This document shows, in pieces, positions 26,601-41,600 of a stretch of DNA of 64,000 nt (position 1 is its first letter; every line of letters begins with the position of its first letter). The stretch covers positions 17,849,001-17,913,000 of the forward strand of contig NC_063271.1 of assembly GCF_910591885.1 (NCBI RefSeq). Reading direction: 5' to 3'. The DNA comes from Bombus terrestris. Lineage: Eukaryota; Arthropoda; Insecta; Hymenoptera; Apidae. Position numbers and translations under genes: made by a program. Under the pieces are notes generated by a model. It had not been told where the DNA came from. It made no database searches and worked only from the letters and a program-made list of their open reading frames with translations.

Positions 26601-29600
26601 TTGTTGTAACAATCAAAAAAACATATTCTCCTAAGTATTATAGCGCCATACTTACGTTTTCTTTTTCAGGAAAATGCAGAAGAAACTCACATTACTCAAT
26701 TTAGTTTAAATTAATAGAGTAATTAAGGATATTATACAAGAGGGGAGAAAACTTACAAACGTAACAGCAATGGATGGGATATTTATGGAAACATTTCCAA
26801 TCTCTCGTGTACCATGTGAAGAATACGAATAGAGAAATGCTCAAAGATAAAATTCTTGTTGCATTCGAATATTTAAAAAGAAATGTACCCAATAAATTAT
26901 TTTTTAAATTCGAAAGGGGAAGAAAGAAAAATGTTGAAAAGAAAAATGAGAACAAACTTATGAATTCGATTCTTTTTCAGATTATGTCGCACAACTTCAG
27001 CATGTCACACCCATATCATGAATAAATTACAACGAAAATCATCTATCCTATCACAACAGGTCTCATATATATACATACATATATACATATTTTATATATT
27101 ATATATATATGTATGTATAAATAAAACCCAGGCCGTACTAGCGTCGCGTAATCAATATCATAAACACGAAGTCACGGTCCATTCTTCGGAGGAATGTTCT
27201 CCTGGTTCCGTGGTTACCTCTTTAAACAGTGTCGCAAACGATTGTTGACTGCACGTGTATACGGACGAAATGTCGCGTGATCTGTGTTCTTAACGCTGTT
27301 CTTAAGTGAAGCCGGTTCAAGCCAGTCTTCAAGATGTCGAATTGCCTCCCAGTGACGTTAATCGATTAGGCCAGGTCTTGAACCGATCGCTCGAGGACCT
27401 GAGGAGAAGAATGACCAACATTGTTCGAGAAATAACAGAACTAACCATTCGCGAAAATCATTGGCGATTGAATCGCTACAAATTATCGCAACTTGATCAA
27501 AACTTTCTTGTGATGATTGCAGAAATCTACTAAATAATACGATTATACTGTTTATAGTTATTTCTACTATGATTATAAAAGTAACTTATATCAAGTATTC
27601 CTATAGTAATGAGTTTGTGAAAACACTCGCGTTTTACAATCTAAAATTATCATTAAAGACTGCTTATCAATTGTTTAAATTTGATTAAACACCTATTCCC
27701 TGTTCAATATTATTTTTTAACACCCTGTATGGTTTTAAATGTAACAAATAACTCTATGCGTCGTTAACAACACCACAGCGATATCTCTTCATCTCGCACC
27801 TATCTTTTACAAAAATAAAATTTCATTAAAAACGTCGATGATGAATGAAGAAAAAATAAACGGAGAATGGACCTCGATGAAGGGAGGAGAAAACTTAAAG
27901 GAGAAGAAGAAAGTTTACCTGTGACCGTTTTTTCAACATCAATGGCGTGTTCTCACTGCACCGTGACGCAAAAAAAATTAATTGCGAAAGCAGGGCGCGC
28001 GTGCACAAGCTTCTTGCTTGAAACACCGTGAAAATTGAAAACCGATTAATTGTATGACGTCAGCGTTCACGATGTTAACCCGATGAAAATCTGTAGGCTG
28101 CACTTCTAAAGTTGGTTCACACTTTTATATGCATGAAATCAATGTCGTATGATGCATTTAGTTTAAAGAAGGGAAGAGACAAAATTTCCTGTGAATCTAA
28201 CAGTATTTGAACAGAAAGTTTTAAAGTTTTTAACCAATACCTTATGCACTATTTTATTCGCACTTCATTGTTTCACCTATAGGTACATAATTCTTTTTAT
28301 ATGTGTGCAGTAAAATCAATTTGCTATATTAGTAGCTTTTTAATTATTGCGTTATACAAAGAATATAGCAATTTATAAAATAATGTTTTATTATTATGTG
28401 TTATATTATTATGGTATTGTAATAAAAAGAAAAACCTGATTATCGAAGATTGTTTTAAAAACACAAATATGGGATTTACTAAATATTTGTGTTATTAATT
28501 ATCGTTAAGTTAACTGTAATTCAATTCTTCTTAATTTAGGTAACAAAAATAATATTAAATACCAATAGTGACATCGATCTATGGCTTAATAGTTCATTGC
28601 ATTACTTCCATTAACATTTTTTCTTTCTTTTATCTATCAGACAAGACGATAATAGTCGTAACCAAACAATTCTAACCGAAAGAGAAGCTAGCTTCGTGAA
28701 AGCACGGTAAACACAACTACTTTACACGCTTATAAAGCTCATAAAATCGTTCGTTTCGCGATACAACGATCTTTCAAAACATTAGCAATTTTACGTAACC
28801 TATTTTTTTAGCCTATTTGCAGGTAAATTCGCGCGATGATTATGATTCATCAAAGTCGTACGAGAAATGAGTTGTCCCTGAGTATTTGTACTTGTCGCTG
28901 GAACAAGGTTAACGGTTTTTCATAAGGAGTTAATGCGTGAAACAGGCATGGAATTGATTCCAAAACGTTTTATTATTGTTTCTTTATTTATCGATTCATT
29001 AACATGACACTGAGAGTTATTTATTAAAACTTTTAAATGAAGTATTGCGAAATTGTATCGATGGTTATTATGAAATTAATTCATCTACTTCTCCTATTAA
29101 ATGTGATTAGTCTTTTCTTCGTATCTCATTTTTCTAATAAATCAAAAAAAGTGACAAGGTCCAAGAAAGAAACAAGTATTTGAAGCCAAATAGAAGATAA
29201 ATAGAAACGCAATTTTAAAAATGTAACTTGTTTCTTCCATTCAACAGTGCTGAATTCTTGACTCCTTTCCCTTTTTATGGTTATCTAGTGGAAACATGGT
29301 ATCGAAGGATGGAATTTATTCACGTAATGAAAAATTTTGTTTCTGGTACATATTGCCGATAACCTAAATGGCATGGACTATATTAAGAAACTGAAAACTG
29401 ATTTAAAAATAAATAGAATTGTGTTCTAATCATAATAATTTCATTTCTTAGATATTAAGTTTGTTTCTTTAATTTCTGTAACATTGCTCATGTTAATAAA
29501 TTTCATTAATAATCTACGTTTTATCATTTTGTATATATACCTAATAAATGATAGATATATTTATCTACAGAGGATTAACAGTAACCCCTATATTGCAGAT

Positions 29601-32600
29601 ATATTATGTACTGTATATTATCCCTTATCCTGAAAGAAAATAGCGTAAGACTAAATTATGATACAAACAATATCTGTCATTTTGGGAAGTAACTTGCAAG
29701 AAGGAAAATGGAAATCGATAGTCGACAGACGAAAAATCGTTCTTACAAGATAATTGGCCGATTAGCATACTTGCTTAGGAATGTCCTCGCTTACAAGGAT
29801 ATCGAGGGTAATAATTTAAACTGATGTAATTCGATGGAACCGTGCGTAAAGGAGGATAATTGTAAACCCAGGGAATAGCGCTCGATAGCAATATACACAT
29901 AGATCGACACAATTTGCTAAGTTTGATAAAAATTAACTTTGATGGTCAAACATTATCGGTAGATTTTTATTCTTAATAGTTATTTTATTATAAACATTTA
30001 TTGTTATATTAATAACAATTTATTGTTAACATTTTGTTGCCGCTGCAATCGCCGTTGCAAAGAATTTCGTGTAATGCGTGTGATGATAGTTTTATTAAAA
30101 TATAACCATATCTGGAGGAACTATTGTTGCGAATACTCAATTTGATAAACAACAAGAAAAATAAAAAACTTTCCAATTCTAGAACCGCTCATTTTTATAT
30201 ATTATTGTTTATTTTTCATCATCTTTTACACCACAACAAAATAAACTTTTAAAGTATAAAATATATTTGGGATACGTGTGGTAGGATCTAAACAACAGTT
30301 TATACTTCGCTATAAATTACCTTATAGGAATGTATGCCTGGTAATGTATAATTTGTGGGTTTATAATGTTGAATTACATGACTCTGCGTCTGCTTTCATT
30401 ATAACAAGTTTACACTGGTTTTAATTGAAGTGCCTTCTGTTGCAGTGAATCAACCATGGTTTAAACGAATATTATGTGAAGACACAATATGTTACATTAG
30501 CTCACAAATCATTTAAATAATGTTTCTAGAGTATGAGAGAAAAAGAAGAAAATTTGTAAACAAATTTTTAAGTAATTGGGGCAAATTGTAAGGCAATTTT
30601 TTCGTGTTCTGTATAAACCTCCGATATTCTTTTAGTATTAAGTTAGAATAAAATCATTCTGTTGCATTTTTTTCATTTCTATAGCAATTTATAATCACAA
30701 TCATTCTGACTGTTTAAAGTTAAAGATATAAGTTGAACAGGTCTCCAAAACGGTCACTTATCTTGCAAAACAGAAAAACGTACGTATATGGACAGACAAA
30801 TATGAAACAAGAGAATTTCTCTCGGAATATTGATGAACTGATGGCTACTGTTAGAAATTACATATTCCATACATATTATACATCTGATTCTCCGATGTTT
30901 TAATGTTATTCAATAAATTGTATATTAGCATTCCTCGGCAAAACACGTGGCATAGCAAAGCTACGATTTACTTCTCTTTTTTGCTTCAAAACAAATCTTT
31001 TACGAGTCGAATGTCTTTTCGATATTTCGTCGAGTCGAAATCTAATCATTGCGTTTCAGGCATTAATATTTTTGTTTCAGAATTTTCGTTGTTGCTCATG
31101 ACGTAACAAAAGGTTGACTACAACTCTTGACATGATTTCGAGACAAGAAAAAAAGAAAATCTCATGTGGTACCAAAGCGGAGGCGTAACGCGGCTGAAAA
31201 ATTTCCATTACCGTTATCGTTCCAACGTACACATATCGAGATATCGCTTTGTATTGTGATCGATAAGAAAGTCTTATCAGGGGGACGGCTCAATAAATTA
31301 TATCGGAATGAAAGGGATTTAGATCGTGGGTACGTGAACCATTATCATTCGCTTATCATTAGATTCATCTCGAATCGGGTATCGTCAAGTTCCTCTTAGT
31401 AAATCTTTGTTTCCGTCTTCACTTTGATTTTACCATAAGATTTCTAATTTAATTACACATGATACAACTAGACAGTATTTAAGTACAAAATATTAAGTAA
31501 AATAATTCGACAAATATGTACTTACTTATTTACTAAATAAGATACTATATCATCTGAAATCTAAATAATTAGTTTTGATATATTTTATTTAAATAATACC
31601 TGATGAATATCTTTACATATTAAAAAATTTGTACTTGCAGCCCAATTGAACAACGCAATATTGAAATATTGTACAAATATTTTCAGAGACTTCAAATCAA
31701 ACAACAAACAGGAGAAAGAAGAAATACGATACAAAACGATTTCACGGATAATGTTACCTGAATTAAAGTTGGGGGAAGCGTCAAAAACCAGAATCGAATA
31801 CACGCATAAATGGTCATAGAGTATAATCTTACAAGCAAGAAATCTGCAAGGAAATTCTGTGATTTGTAGGAAGAAAACAGGGAGGAGATATAGATAAAGT
31901 TCCGAATGGTCCCGGTGACCGATGAATGCGAAAGAAGGAGAGAGGGTAGTATGCCAAATATAAAATTTTAGCTTCGAGTATTTATTAATTTCCGAGATAT
32001 TAACAAAAAGTTTTTAATCTTATATATTGAATTATGCTTATACAGATATTACTAATACAGCCGCCTTTGCTGCAATATTCGTTGTCGTTGATTGTTGAAT
32101 AATCGATGATAAAATATCGGTCTCGGTATTTACAGGGTGTTCCACGTAAAATAGGTTATTGTAACTTCGGTCGTCCAAAAGATGTTTTATACTCTGTTTA
32201 ACTACTCTAGTAATTACGCAATCAAATGCTGGTCGACCACCTCACACCGCAGCGCGGCGGCCGGATTAATATGTACTACTACTAACATTAACCTAACCTA
32301 GCTTAAAAACTAAGGCGAGCAGTGGGATATTTTTGTATATAACTCGAGAAATAAGGTCGATTGCCGCTTATATGTTATACATTATATAATTGAGTACCTC
32401 AAGCTAAAATTTTATATTTGGAGTCCACCCTCGCCCCTCAAATTTTAAGTAGATCGGCCACCGGGGCCATTCGGAACTGCAGCCTGAAATATAAGTGGAT
32501 GGTGGTTTTACGAGTCTTCCCGCCTGCATTCCATGGTGCAGCCAACAACCTCAGAACCACATTCGTAACGCAGAGTCAGAGAGATGATGCGATGGTGAAG

Positions 32601-35600
32601 AAGCCAGAAAATGCAGCAACGCAGAGAATAAGCGCCAAAAATAAAGATAAGGTTAGTCAATAGGAATACGCGTTTTTCTTTTTCATCTTTTTAACGGGAT
32701 TTGAATTTATTCTCACGTATCGCTAAAAATTTTCCAAGAGATAAAAAAAATAAGACGAGGTAGAATAGTCCGCGGATGGTGCAGGACGACAACGAATAAA
32801 TTTCACTATTGCTCCTTCTCTGTATTAGTTGCCTAAATTACGGTAAATCATAATGGAATGACTGATGATATACCGTATATTATATAATATTTGACAGAAA
32901 GATTTCTTTAAAGAAAAAATAAAAATTGTAATACAACAAATCATAACTGAAATTTTTTGAAAGCAGTGCAAATACTTTTTGTAGTTACTACTTATTTTAT
33001 ATATCTTCTTAGATAAAGAACAGTAAACTAATTAATTCAAATTTCGTATCACGAAAATATTTAAAATGTCCAAGGACTAATGCGAGTTACTGTAAGATTG
33101 CGTAATCTAGAATATTCCGCCAAGTCGAAAAAGACCTTTCTAGATTTAAGAAAGAAATCTAAATGCACGCGTGGTCGCCTTTAAACATGCAAATACGCCG
33201 TTAGAAAAAATCGAAGCAGAATGAAGATGGTAAGCTTAGAGAGAGGAAGATCAAAGCGAAGGAAAAAGCAAAGATTTTACAGAGAGCACTGGCGTGCAGC
33301 AGAAGCATTCCGTCGAAGAAAACAAGAAGTAAATAAATAGGGCTACATCCATGGCAACGGAGAAGGAGCCAAGGCCCGCCAAAGCAGAAGATGTTGAGTG
33401 AGCAACAAAAAGGAGACGAAGAAAAGGAAGTTCTTGGAAAGGTTCCAAAGATTAGAACCTGTTCTTACTTGCGGGAAACGAACATATGGCCGTGAAATTA
33501 ATCCGCAGAGCATCGATCGCGAGATTACTAAAGGATAATGTAGTTGTAAGAATAAGGAACGATAACTTAAATTCCGTCTATATTACATTATTCTCTGGCA
33601 TTATCATAGTGTGCGAAAACAACGTCGGTGAGCGTGTTATTTATGGAAATTTTATAAACTTACCGGTACAGGATGAATAATAAGCAGTAAAATATTGCGA
33701 TACTGTACGAGGCAAATGTAGAGAAAGTTGATTAGTTGATAGAAGATACAGAAGTATTTCTAATAACATGGAGATAATAAGAATGGAGGGATATCTTTAT
33801 TTAGATCGCGTGGAGATGAAAAGAGATGTAAAGCTGGAAGATAAGTAAAAACTAAGTTTCGTGATATTATCTTATCTTTTAACGCTAAAATCCAGGAAGT
33901 GATCATCCTGATCATTGTTATTCTTTTTTCTTGTTATTTTTATATTTTTAGATTTACGTTTCTAACGTTCAACCTAGTATTCTTAAATGTAAAATAATGT
34001 AAACGATTATTCTCATCAATGTTTTGCTTTTTCTTGGTCAATCTTTCTATCATATTAACGTTGGAGTAACAGAAAAATTACCGTAGAAACTTAAAAAACC
34101 AAGAACCTATTGATTTTTCGAAAATCTACGTATTACTACGATATTTCATAAAGACTTTTGCTCTTTTGGTATGTAATATTTACCGTGACCACAAGGTCGC
34201 GGGGGAGTGCGATTCTCGGAATTTATATGAATAAACACAATACGAGATATTGCTGTGTGCACTTAGTGTTTCAGCGAAAACCAGATAACTGATATTTCTT
34301 CGAAAATTTCGTAGTACCCTTGTCCGTGGTTTAATGTCGGGACATAACAAAGAAGAGCTGCGAACTTTTAAATAGTATTTTTCGTATGAAAAATATACGT
34401 ATACAGCGCAACAGAAAAGTTTCAAAATTCTCAGCGAAATGGTATTAAACTGAAGAAGATATGTATATAAGTAGAATAAAGTGTATTAAATAAAACGAAA
34501 AGGATATTTTGTTAGATGTAATTAACAGTTTAATAAAAGCTATTATGTAGAAGTAATTATGTTGCAGTAATGTATACAAAAATTGTACACGGTGCTGCTT
34601 GTAGTTAAAAATTATCAAATAATATTATTATATTTTAATGGTAAAATATTACTTTATTAATTAGAAACAAATGTTAGAAGGAAAGAAGTATATTGTTCAA
34701 ACAGAAAGAGGCATTGATCGCTATACTCAAATAGGTAAAACTAACTTTAGGATCAAATCACCCAACTATTCAAGAACCAAATAAAAAATGCGAAATAAAC
34801 ATAGATTCTATAAGGAACTTGGAAGAAACTATATATGTATATAACAGAGAGAAACTTATTTCTACGTGGAGGCAGGACCATCGACCGAGTGCACGACCCT
34901 CGAAGGACGTCCACCAACTTCCAACTTCTCCCTCCTTAAGCCTCCTTCCGGAGGGAACGACAAAGACGGAGATCCCGATACAAGGTTACGACCATTAATT
35001 TCGCAACGAATGCGTGAACTGCATCAGATCTTCGCGGACCATTGAAACCTCGCGAAGGTTTTCTTCACAATCAACAAATGGAATGCATTTTACAGTGAGT
35101 CCTTACAAACTGATGCACAAGGATCGAACGAAGATTTATATGAACGAGCACGAAAACGGAAAACTGGGCCAATGCCGAGAATCGTTCAAATTTCTATGGA
35201 AATTGAATAATTTATATACAATAGGTCTCCATTTATCTAAATTTTACTTATTGGAAGTAGAAGTCTAGCGCGCACACTATCGATTCAGATCATCAAGGTA
35301 AAAATTCAGTATCAGTGACGCAAGCGTTTAACAAACGAACAAAATATATCGTTAATTATGGAGTTTGAAAGTAATGATTAACGATACATTTTTATTCGAA
35401 ATCCTTTTGCTTCATTTTTTAATTTTGCTATAAAAAAGAAACAATCAATATGCTATATAAAAAACAAAGTTGACCTACGAACTATTGAAATGTCTTGTCA
35501 TACGAAGAGAATACATGCTTTAAAGCCAAATGTTATGATGCCTTTCAAAATCATGCAGCTTTGGTATGTAACGATAAAATTTTAGCTAACGCATGATTTA

Positions 35601-38600
35601 AAAATCATTCAAGTGTGCGAGTTAAATGATTCATCTTATATAAGAGAGATTGACATGTTATGCGAAACAAGGGTCATCAATGACCCATGATAATAGTAGA
35701 GATAAACGTCCTATCAGGCAAGAAAGATATTCTTCGATTCAGTGGACAAGCAACGTGGGCGTGGGAAAAGATGGAAGAATTAGGAATGAAGGATAATCGT
35801 TATTTTTGTATAATTAAATATTATAACACATGACCTATATCTAGTTTTATAAAAGCCATCAATTTTATGTAAATGATATACGACAATATGCGAAAATAAA
35901 CAACGCATGATCTTCAGTACTTTTGATGCATTTAAGTTGGAAGATGTTTTCAAAAGCAGGATTCATTTCTCTTAGAATTCTGTATCTTCAGATTCCACAT
36001 ATTATATATTCCTATATTTTAACATATTTTAAATGTACAAACATCAGCAGTCAGCTGAGAAATGATTTCCTATCATTCTCACGAAATATACGATTGCGTA
36101 GAAACGCTACGAGTATTATGAACTGATATTATAGATGAATGTGAAAAATTAAATACAAAAATATGATGATCTAAATAAAATAAGAAATAATGTTTTCCAA
36201 AAAAGGTAAAGAAACCCCCATTCCTGATTAAGCGATAGACCAAATAATTACATTGGAATGGTCGGCAGTATCCAAATATTGAATTTAAAAAGGCATGGAA
36301 CAGTTTACAGATGGTTAGCTTTAAGAAACGGCGAAAGATCTTTGGAAAGTTAATTCGATTATACCTTTAACTTGTTTCGATGTCGAGTTACCGTATTTTA
36401 TGACATGTATAATTCTTCGGCCAGCAGATGCATTACATGTAATACCTTGCCATCGATCTGTGACGAGAATAGACAGAAAGAGCTAGTGGAATATTTTCCA
36501 ATGGACAATGGATCTTGTCGCATTGATTTATAACGTTGCTGAAACGTCACGAAAACCGCAGTTCAAGGAATTTATGATTTACCCCTGTCTCCTTGTGTTG
36601 AAACGATTCTCACTTCTAGAAATATTACATCTTCTCTAGTGTTTACTTTTCTTAATCCTCGAAGCAATTGAGTATTGTTTAACACTAAATCAATAGGAAG
36701 GGTTTCTCAATCTCATACCCTTTTCTATGAACATGCCATGCACAGGTGGTATGTATAGACGGGCTAGTTTACGTAATTAGGCCTATGGCTCCGGAGCTCT
36801 ATTGTAAAGTAACGCTACCAGCGTGCGGATTAGGAGCATGCATTATTCTTATATTTATATTTAAATATATTTTTATTATACATTCATCCAGACGGTCTTT
36901 TCTGAGATAAACTATTCTATTCCGAGATAAACCCCAACACCTTGCTTGTAATGATTTAAAGTTTTGAATAAAATTCATGTAACTTTTTGTTAAGTTAAGT
37001 TAAGTTAAGTTAAGTTTTGTTAAGATACAATAGAACGGGGTCTATCTCGGATAGTCGAAATCTCGAATAATACGGAAAGGTCCATTAGTGTTCATAAAAC
37101 GTATAATAAAATCATAAAAAACTTTTGATAGTGTAATGTTGTATATTTAGATTTAATTAATTATTCAATCGGTTGAAAGTTTGATTAAGTTCTTTCACAA
37201 TACCCGACTAATTACACTTCCGTATTATTTATGTTAAAATATTGGAAAAGATGAACTTGTGATAAAATTGAAAGCATCTCGGATAATACGGAACTTCGAC
37301 TAACGAGACTCGTATAACTGAGACTCCACTGTATTACATTATGCTGTATTTTTACATATTATATGCATTCATTTGTGAATATATACAATATGAATAAAAC
37401 ATAAACATCGTCTACATATTAGCTTTAGCTATTGAGCAATTTTTACGACGTCACTATATTTCATCTACCGATTATACGTCTTTCGTAGTGGAAGTCGAGT
37501 AGTGAAAGGAGACACGAAGAGTGATTACCTAGTTGGCAATCGTATAGTTTGCTATTCGCATTTGTATGTTGTATCATTTTTTTATACGACGCAATGGGAC
37601 TAAGTTATCTGTGATCGAGCCAATAAGTCAGAACCTTGAAACGATTTTCCTGTCCAGCCAGAACTCGGTTAACTCAATTAAAGATTATTGGATTAACAAG
37701 CGACTACAATAAGCACGGACAAACGCAGAAATGCGATATACGCGGTGTCGATGCACTTTTTTCATTTGTTTACGAAGGAAGACTATCCCTATTGCTATCC
37801 CTATGCTACAATGAATTGTGTATTCTCTAATTTTCTCTCTTCTTTCTATTTCCTATTTTTCAAGAGAATTTTCTAATATGATTTTCTAATATTCTAGTTC
37901 TTTTTTTGTTCTTGATTTGCAAGTTAATAGCAGAACGTTCACTTTTTTAATAAAGCTTTTTTGTTCTTCACTTCCATCTCATGAACATACGAATTCTAAT
38001 TAGTATTCCCAGCATAATTTCATCACAAATATCGTGAATTTTGTACTTTTACGTTTACATATTACTAGAATTACAGTTACTACATATGCATTAATGAAAT
38101 TGTCGAAAAATAAATTGATAGCATTGACACAGTAATTAAAAAAAAAGTTCAATGTCTATTTATCGTTTAATAAGAAATATGATTTCATATTTTAGAAAAC
38201 TATGCTTTATATCATATCAACTATATTTCGAAAGTATGTATATAATATCGTCTTTTGTCATTAACATATATGTGATATATTGGTGTTAATAAATATTTTT
38301 ATTATAAGGTCATCATAAAAATAAGACCACTGTACACTGTCGGAGATCGTATCATAATAAAACTCAATATAATTTATTTCAGTATAAATATCGATATTTA
38401 AAAATTAATGCTACGAAAATTCCCATTCGTTTGTTAAATATCTGTACAAGTATTTATTAATATTGTAAAAGGTTTCAATGACAAAAGAGTGAGTTGGTTG
38501 AGATATCATTAGGCTATTTTATCTGGCGCCCTTTTTTATTATTGCGTTCCTTTGGAATTACGTGCAATTCATGAGTAGTCGCAATTGAGAATAATTACGT

Positions 38601-41600
38601 GTTACACGAACAGTCGTAGAACTAAAGCAAGGGGAAAATTGTCTGTCATGTGTATGTTTCAGCACATTCAAGTCCATTAACCAATTGGATTTTGAAATAG
38701 GAAAATTTTCTTTTGTTTCTGCATAAAAAACAACGTTGGAAATTATTCTGCTATATAACATAAAGCATATATGCAAAATTTAATATAAAAATATGTATTC
38801 CAATTTTCCATATATTTGTTATTTGTCTATAAAATTGTAGTTACAGGATTTTCAACTGATAACTTAAGTGAGAGAATAAAATTGAGAATAAAATATTTAT
38901 ATTAATCTTCTTTTTATTTAATTAATTAAAAGATTAAGAAATTTTGATTACGAATTAAAAAGCATACTCGTGGCAAAGCCCAGAATATTGTTAAGCTCAA
39001 ATGAAACTAAAATTCATTACCTACGTCGAATTTAAGAAGGTTCTAGAATTTCCAATTCAGCTTATCCCCTCGTTTTCTACAATGAGATAGCTTGAAATTC
39101 ATTATTAACCCTGTGGAATGTCGATCTAACCTTGAAATTTTAATCCAATGAATTTCCCTTCGACCTCGCGTGTAAAAGAATGCGATTCGCGTTCTATGAC
39201 ATAACCGGGGACACGATGTATGTATGGATCTACATGCTATTACGCCGTTCTGTTTGATAAGATGCCATTACATCCAACGACTGTGCTAAACTCGTATGAT
39301 CTACGCTTAATCACATCTTTCGTCGATGAGTTTCATACGAATCTATTTTATATCGTTTATCTAGGCCATTTTAATATTACCGCTTTAGAATTATCTCTGA
39401 GTAATTCCATAATTAGTGTATCGAAAGTATACGATCAAATGCAATACAGATTGATACTATATGCATGTGTATATATGCATACTTGCAATATTTATAATTA
39501 CATTAATCACTTGTATGGGTTAGTAGCGACACAAAAGAATGAAAAAATTACATATAGTGTTCCGATGTTAATTTTTCTCTTGAAAAGATAATGATTGATT
39601 TTTTCACATCCTATCGTTATTCTTGAGATTATTATTTGATCACGTTTTATTAAGATGTGTGATACATTCGTTTCGTACAAATTATTTTCAACTCGGTAAG
39701 ACTGCAAATACGTATCGAACATCCTTGTGTTTTTGTGTTAATTTTACTGCACGTCATAAAAAGCGCGTGTTTCAGTGTCATGGTTCATGACGCTAATGGT
39801 TCAACGAGACGGAAGAGAAATTTGCATAGCAAACAACGCGTAAAAAGAAGAATTCAAGTAAGCATGTGCTTGTCAGCAGGAAGTGGTGCAAAGTACATAT
39901 TAGGTTTATAATGCATCGATAATTACATTTATGCTTGACAATAAACTAAAAAAAAAGATCAGCTTCTTTTTGCTTCCGCTATCCAATGAACAGAGTTTAA
40001 TAGTTTAGTTTAGACGAGGAAAAGCTTTTCTATCCTGATAGTGAAATTCAGAGAAATCAGGGTTATATCATGATACTATTCAACAACACTAATAATGAAA
40101 TACTTCATCGACATTTCATTAAAACCGATTCAGTAGTTAGTAAAAAATGGATCGGGGTTAGTAGTTTTCAATAAGGAAAGAAAAATTGAAGCAGCAAAAT
40201 ACGTACACAAGGCAGTATCTATTCGTACTTTGTACATACATACTTTGATGAAAATCTCTTTCAATACTACCGTTCGGGATTTGGAGTGATCGTCCGTTGA
40301 TGACTCAGACAGCACATCTGCCTTTCTTGGCAAAGTCCGAATATCCTATCTGCCAAATTGTAACGTGCAATTGAAGCGTGCAAACGTGTGTCTAATGCTC
40401 TGTGACGCCGTGATCTAGTGTCGCCCATCCGTTGATAATGAATCGAAACAGACATAATCCAAATGTTTCCTATCTTAGTAGTGAAAAAAATTCCAACGAT
40501 CCTAATCTCTACGCGAATCATAGCCTCATAGCCTCTCGACTAGTTATTCAACTTGAATTAACTAGCTCGATAATGGCCCAAAAATCGTGACCAGGCTCGC
40601 TAGAGCAAAACCATAAGTGCACCGCGCTACCTCCTCCGTGGCAGAAGAACAATATATCCCTCCTTACTATCGACACCAAAAACATTAAAAAGCGTAAACT
40701 CGAAACAGTTAAAACAAACGCAAAAATTTTGTCAGAACGAGCAGTCAACAAGCTGTGTTACCACCTTCAATAGATACGCAATACTAGAATCCACAAACGA
40801 CTCCATGGACGTTGCTGATACTCTAACTAACCAACATACACAAAAAAAATCCCCCCCCCACCTATCTTCGTTGATGATGTCATCGATATACAAACAATGG
40901 TAGAGTCCATTGAGAAAGATATCAACAAAGAGGACTACAAATTAAAAATAAACAATAATCAAGTTAAAATTCTGCCGGCCAACCCAGACTCATATAGAAA
41001 GATAACAAAACTACTAAAAACCTTGAACGCCAACTTTCACACCTACCAACTTAAACAGGAAAGACCTTTTCGAGTGGTACTACGCAACATCCACTACTCG
41101 GCTAACTTAGACGAACTGAAGTTCGAACTTCTTAAACTTAGTCATGAAGTAGTTAACATCAGCAACATTAGACATAGGATCTTTAAAAACCCGTTATCCC
41201 TATTCTTCATCGACTTAAAACAAAAATCAAACAACAAACAAATATATAACATAAATCGATTAATGAACTCGGTAGTAAAAATCGAACCTCCTTTAATAAA
41301 AAAAGAGATAGTGGAATGTAAAAGATGACAAAGGTACAGTCACACGCAGAAATATTGCAACCATAATTTCCGCTGCCTCAAATGTGCAGGTACACACCCC
41401 ACTGATCAGTGCACTAAATCACCAGAAACCCCAGCGAAGTGCATCCACTACCAAGGAGTCAATCCTGCTAACTACAAAGGTTGCTCAGCCTACAAAACCT
41501 TGTACATAAATAAGTATCCTAAACCCAGAGTCAAAGAGATAACCAACCAAATACCCAGTCCTCCAAAATTCACTACTACTTCAATCTCCTATGCCCAAGC

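Larger units (their letters stand above)
14708..27306 (-). other. pinocchio first coding intron, distal part (14.7-27.3 kb)
   Basis: Mostly AT-rich intron. GC-richer islands lie at about 18.05-18.26, 20.45-20.69, 21.06-21.16 and 23.03-23.22 kb. A GA repeat lies near 23.6 kb and an AT/TATG-rich hairpin near 27.06-27.12 kb. A TAGGGATGTGCGGATA string near 25.43 kb resembles hAT-type ends, but I could not find its partner. No intron-wide coding signal was seen before the exon at 27.3 kb. Confidence 0.55.
27534..37027 (-). other. pinocchio first coding intron, 27.5-37.0 kb
   Basis: AT-rich intron. A strongly purine-rich strand runs at 33.2-33.46 kb, and a pyrimidine-rich, GC-richer block at 34.87-34.99 kb. 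Near 27.71 and 32.14 kb there are ACAGGGTGTT strings in opposite orientation, of the kind seen at the ends of insect DNA transposons, but no complete element could be drawn. The 81-codon frame at 32418-32663 lies in GC-richer DNA and is not recognised. I found no convincing gene. Confidence 0.5.

Noticed and set aside
27060..27120. microRNA-like hairpin
   Set aside because: The stem is pure AT/TATG simple repeat and holds no known insect miRNA sequence.
32418..32663. 81-codon plus-strand frame
   Set aside because: Lies in GC-richer DNA near repeat-like sequence, but no motif, splice sites or family match could be seen.
36990..37016. Telomere-like repeat
   Set aside because: The unit is TTAAG, not the insect TTAGG, and there are only five copies.
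39220..39591. 123-codon plus-strand open frame
   Set aside because: Composition (Tyr, Leu, Ile, Asn rich), no splice or promoter context and no recognisable motif; expected by chance in AT-rich intron.
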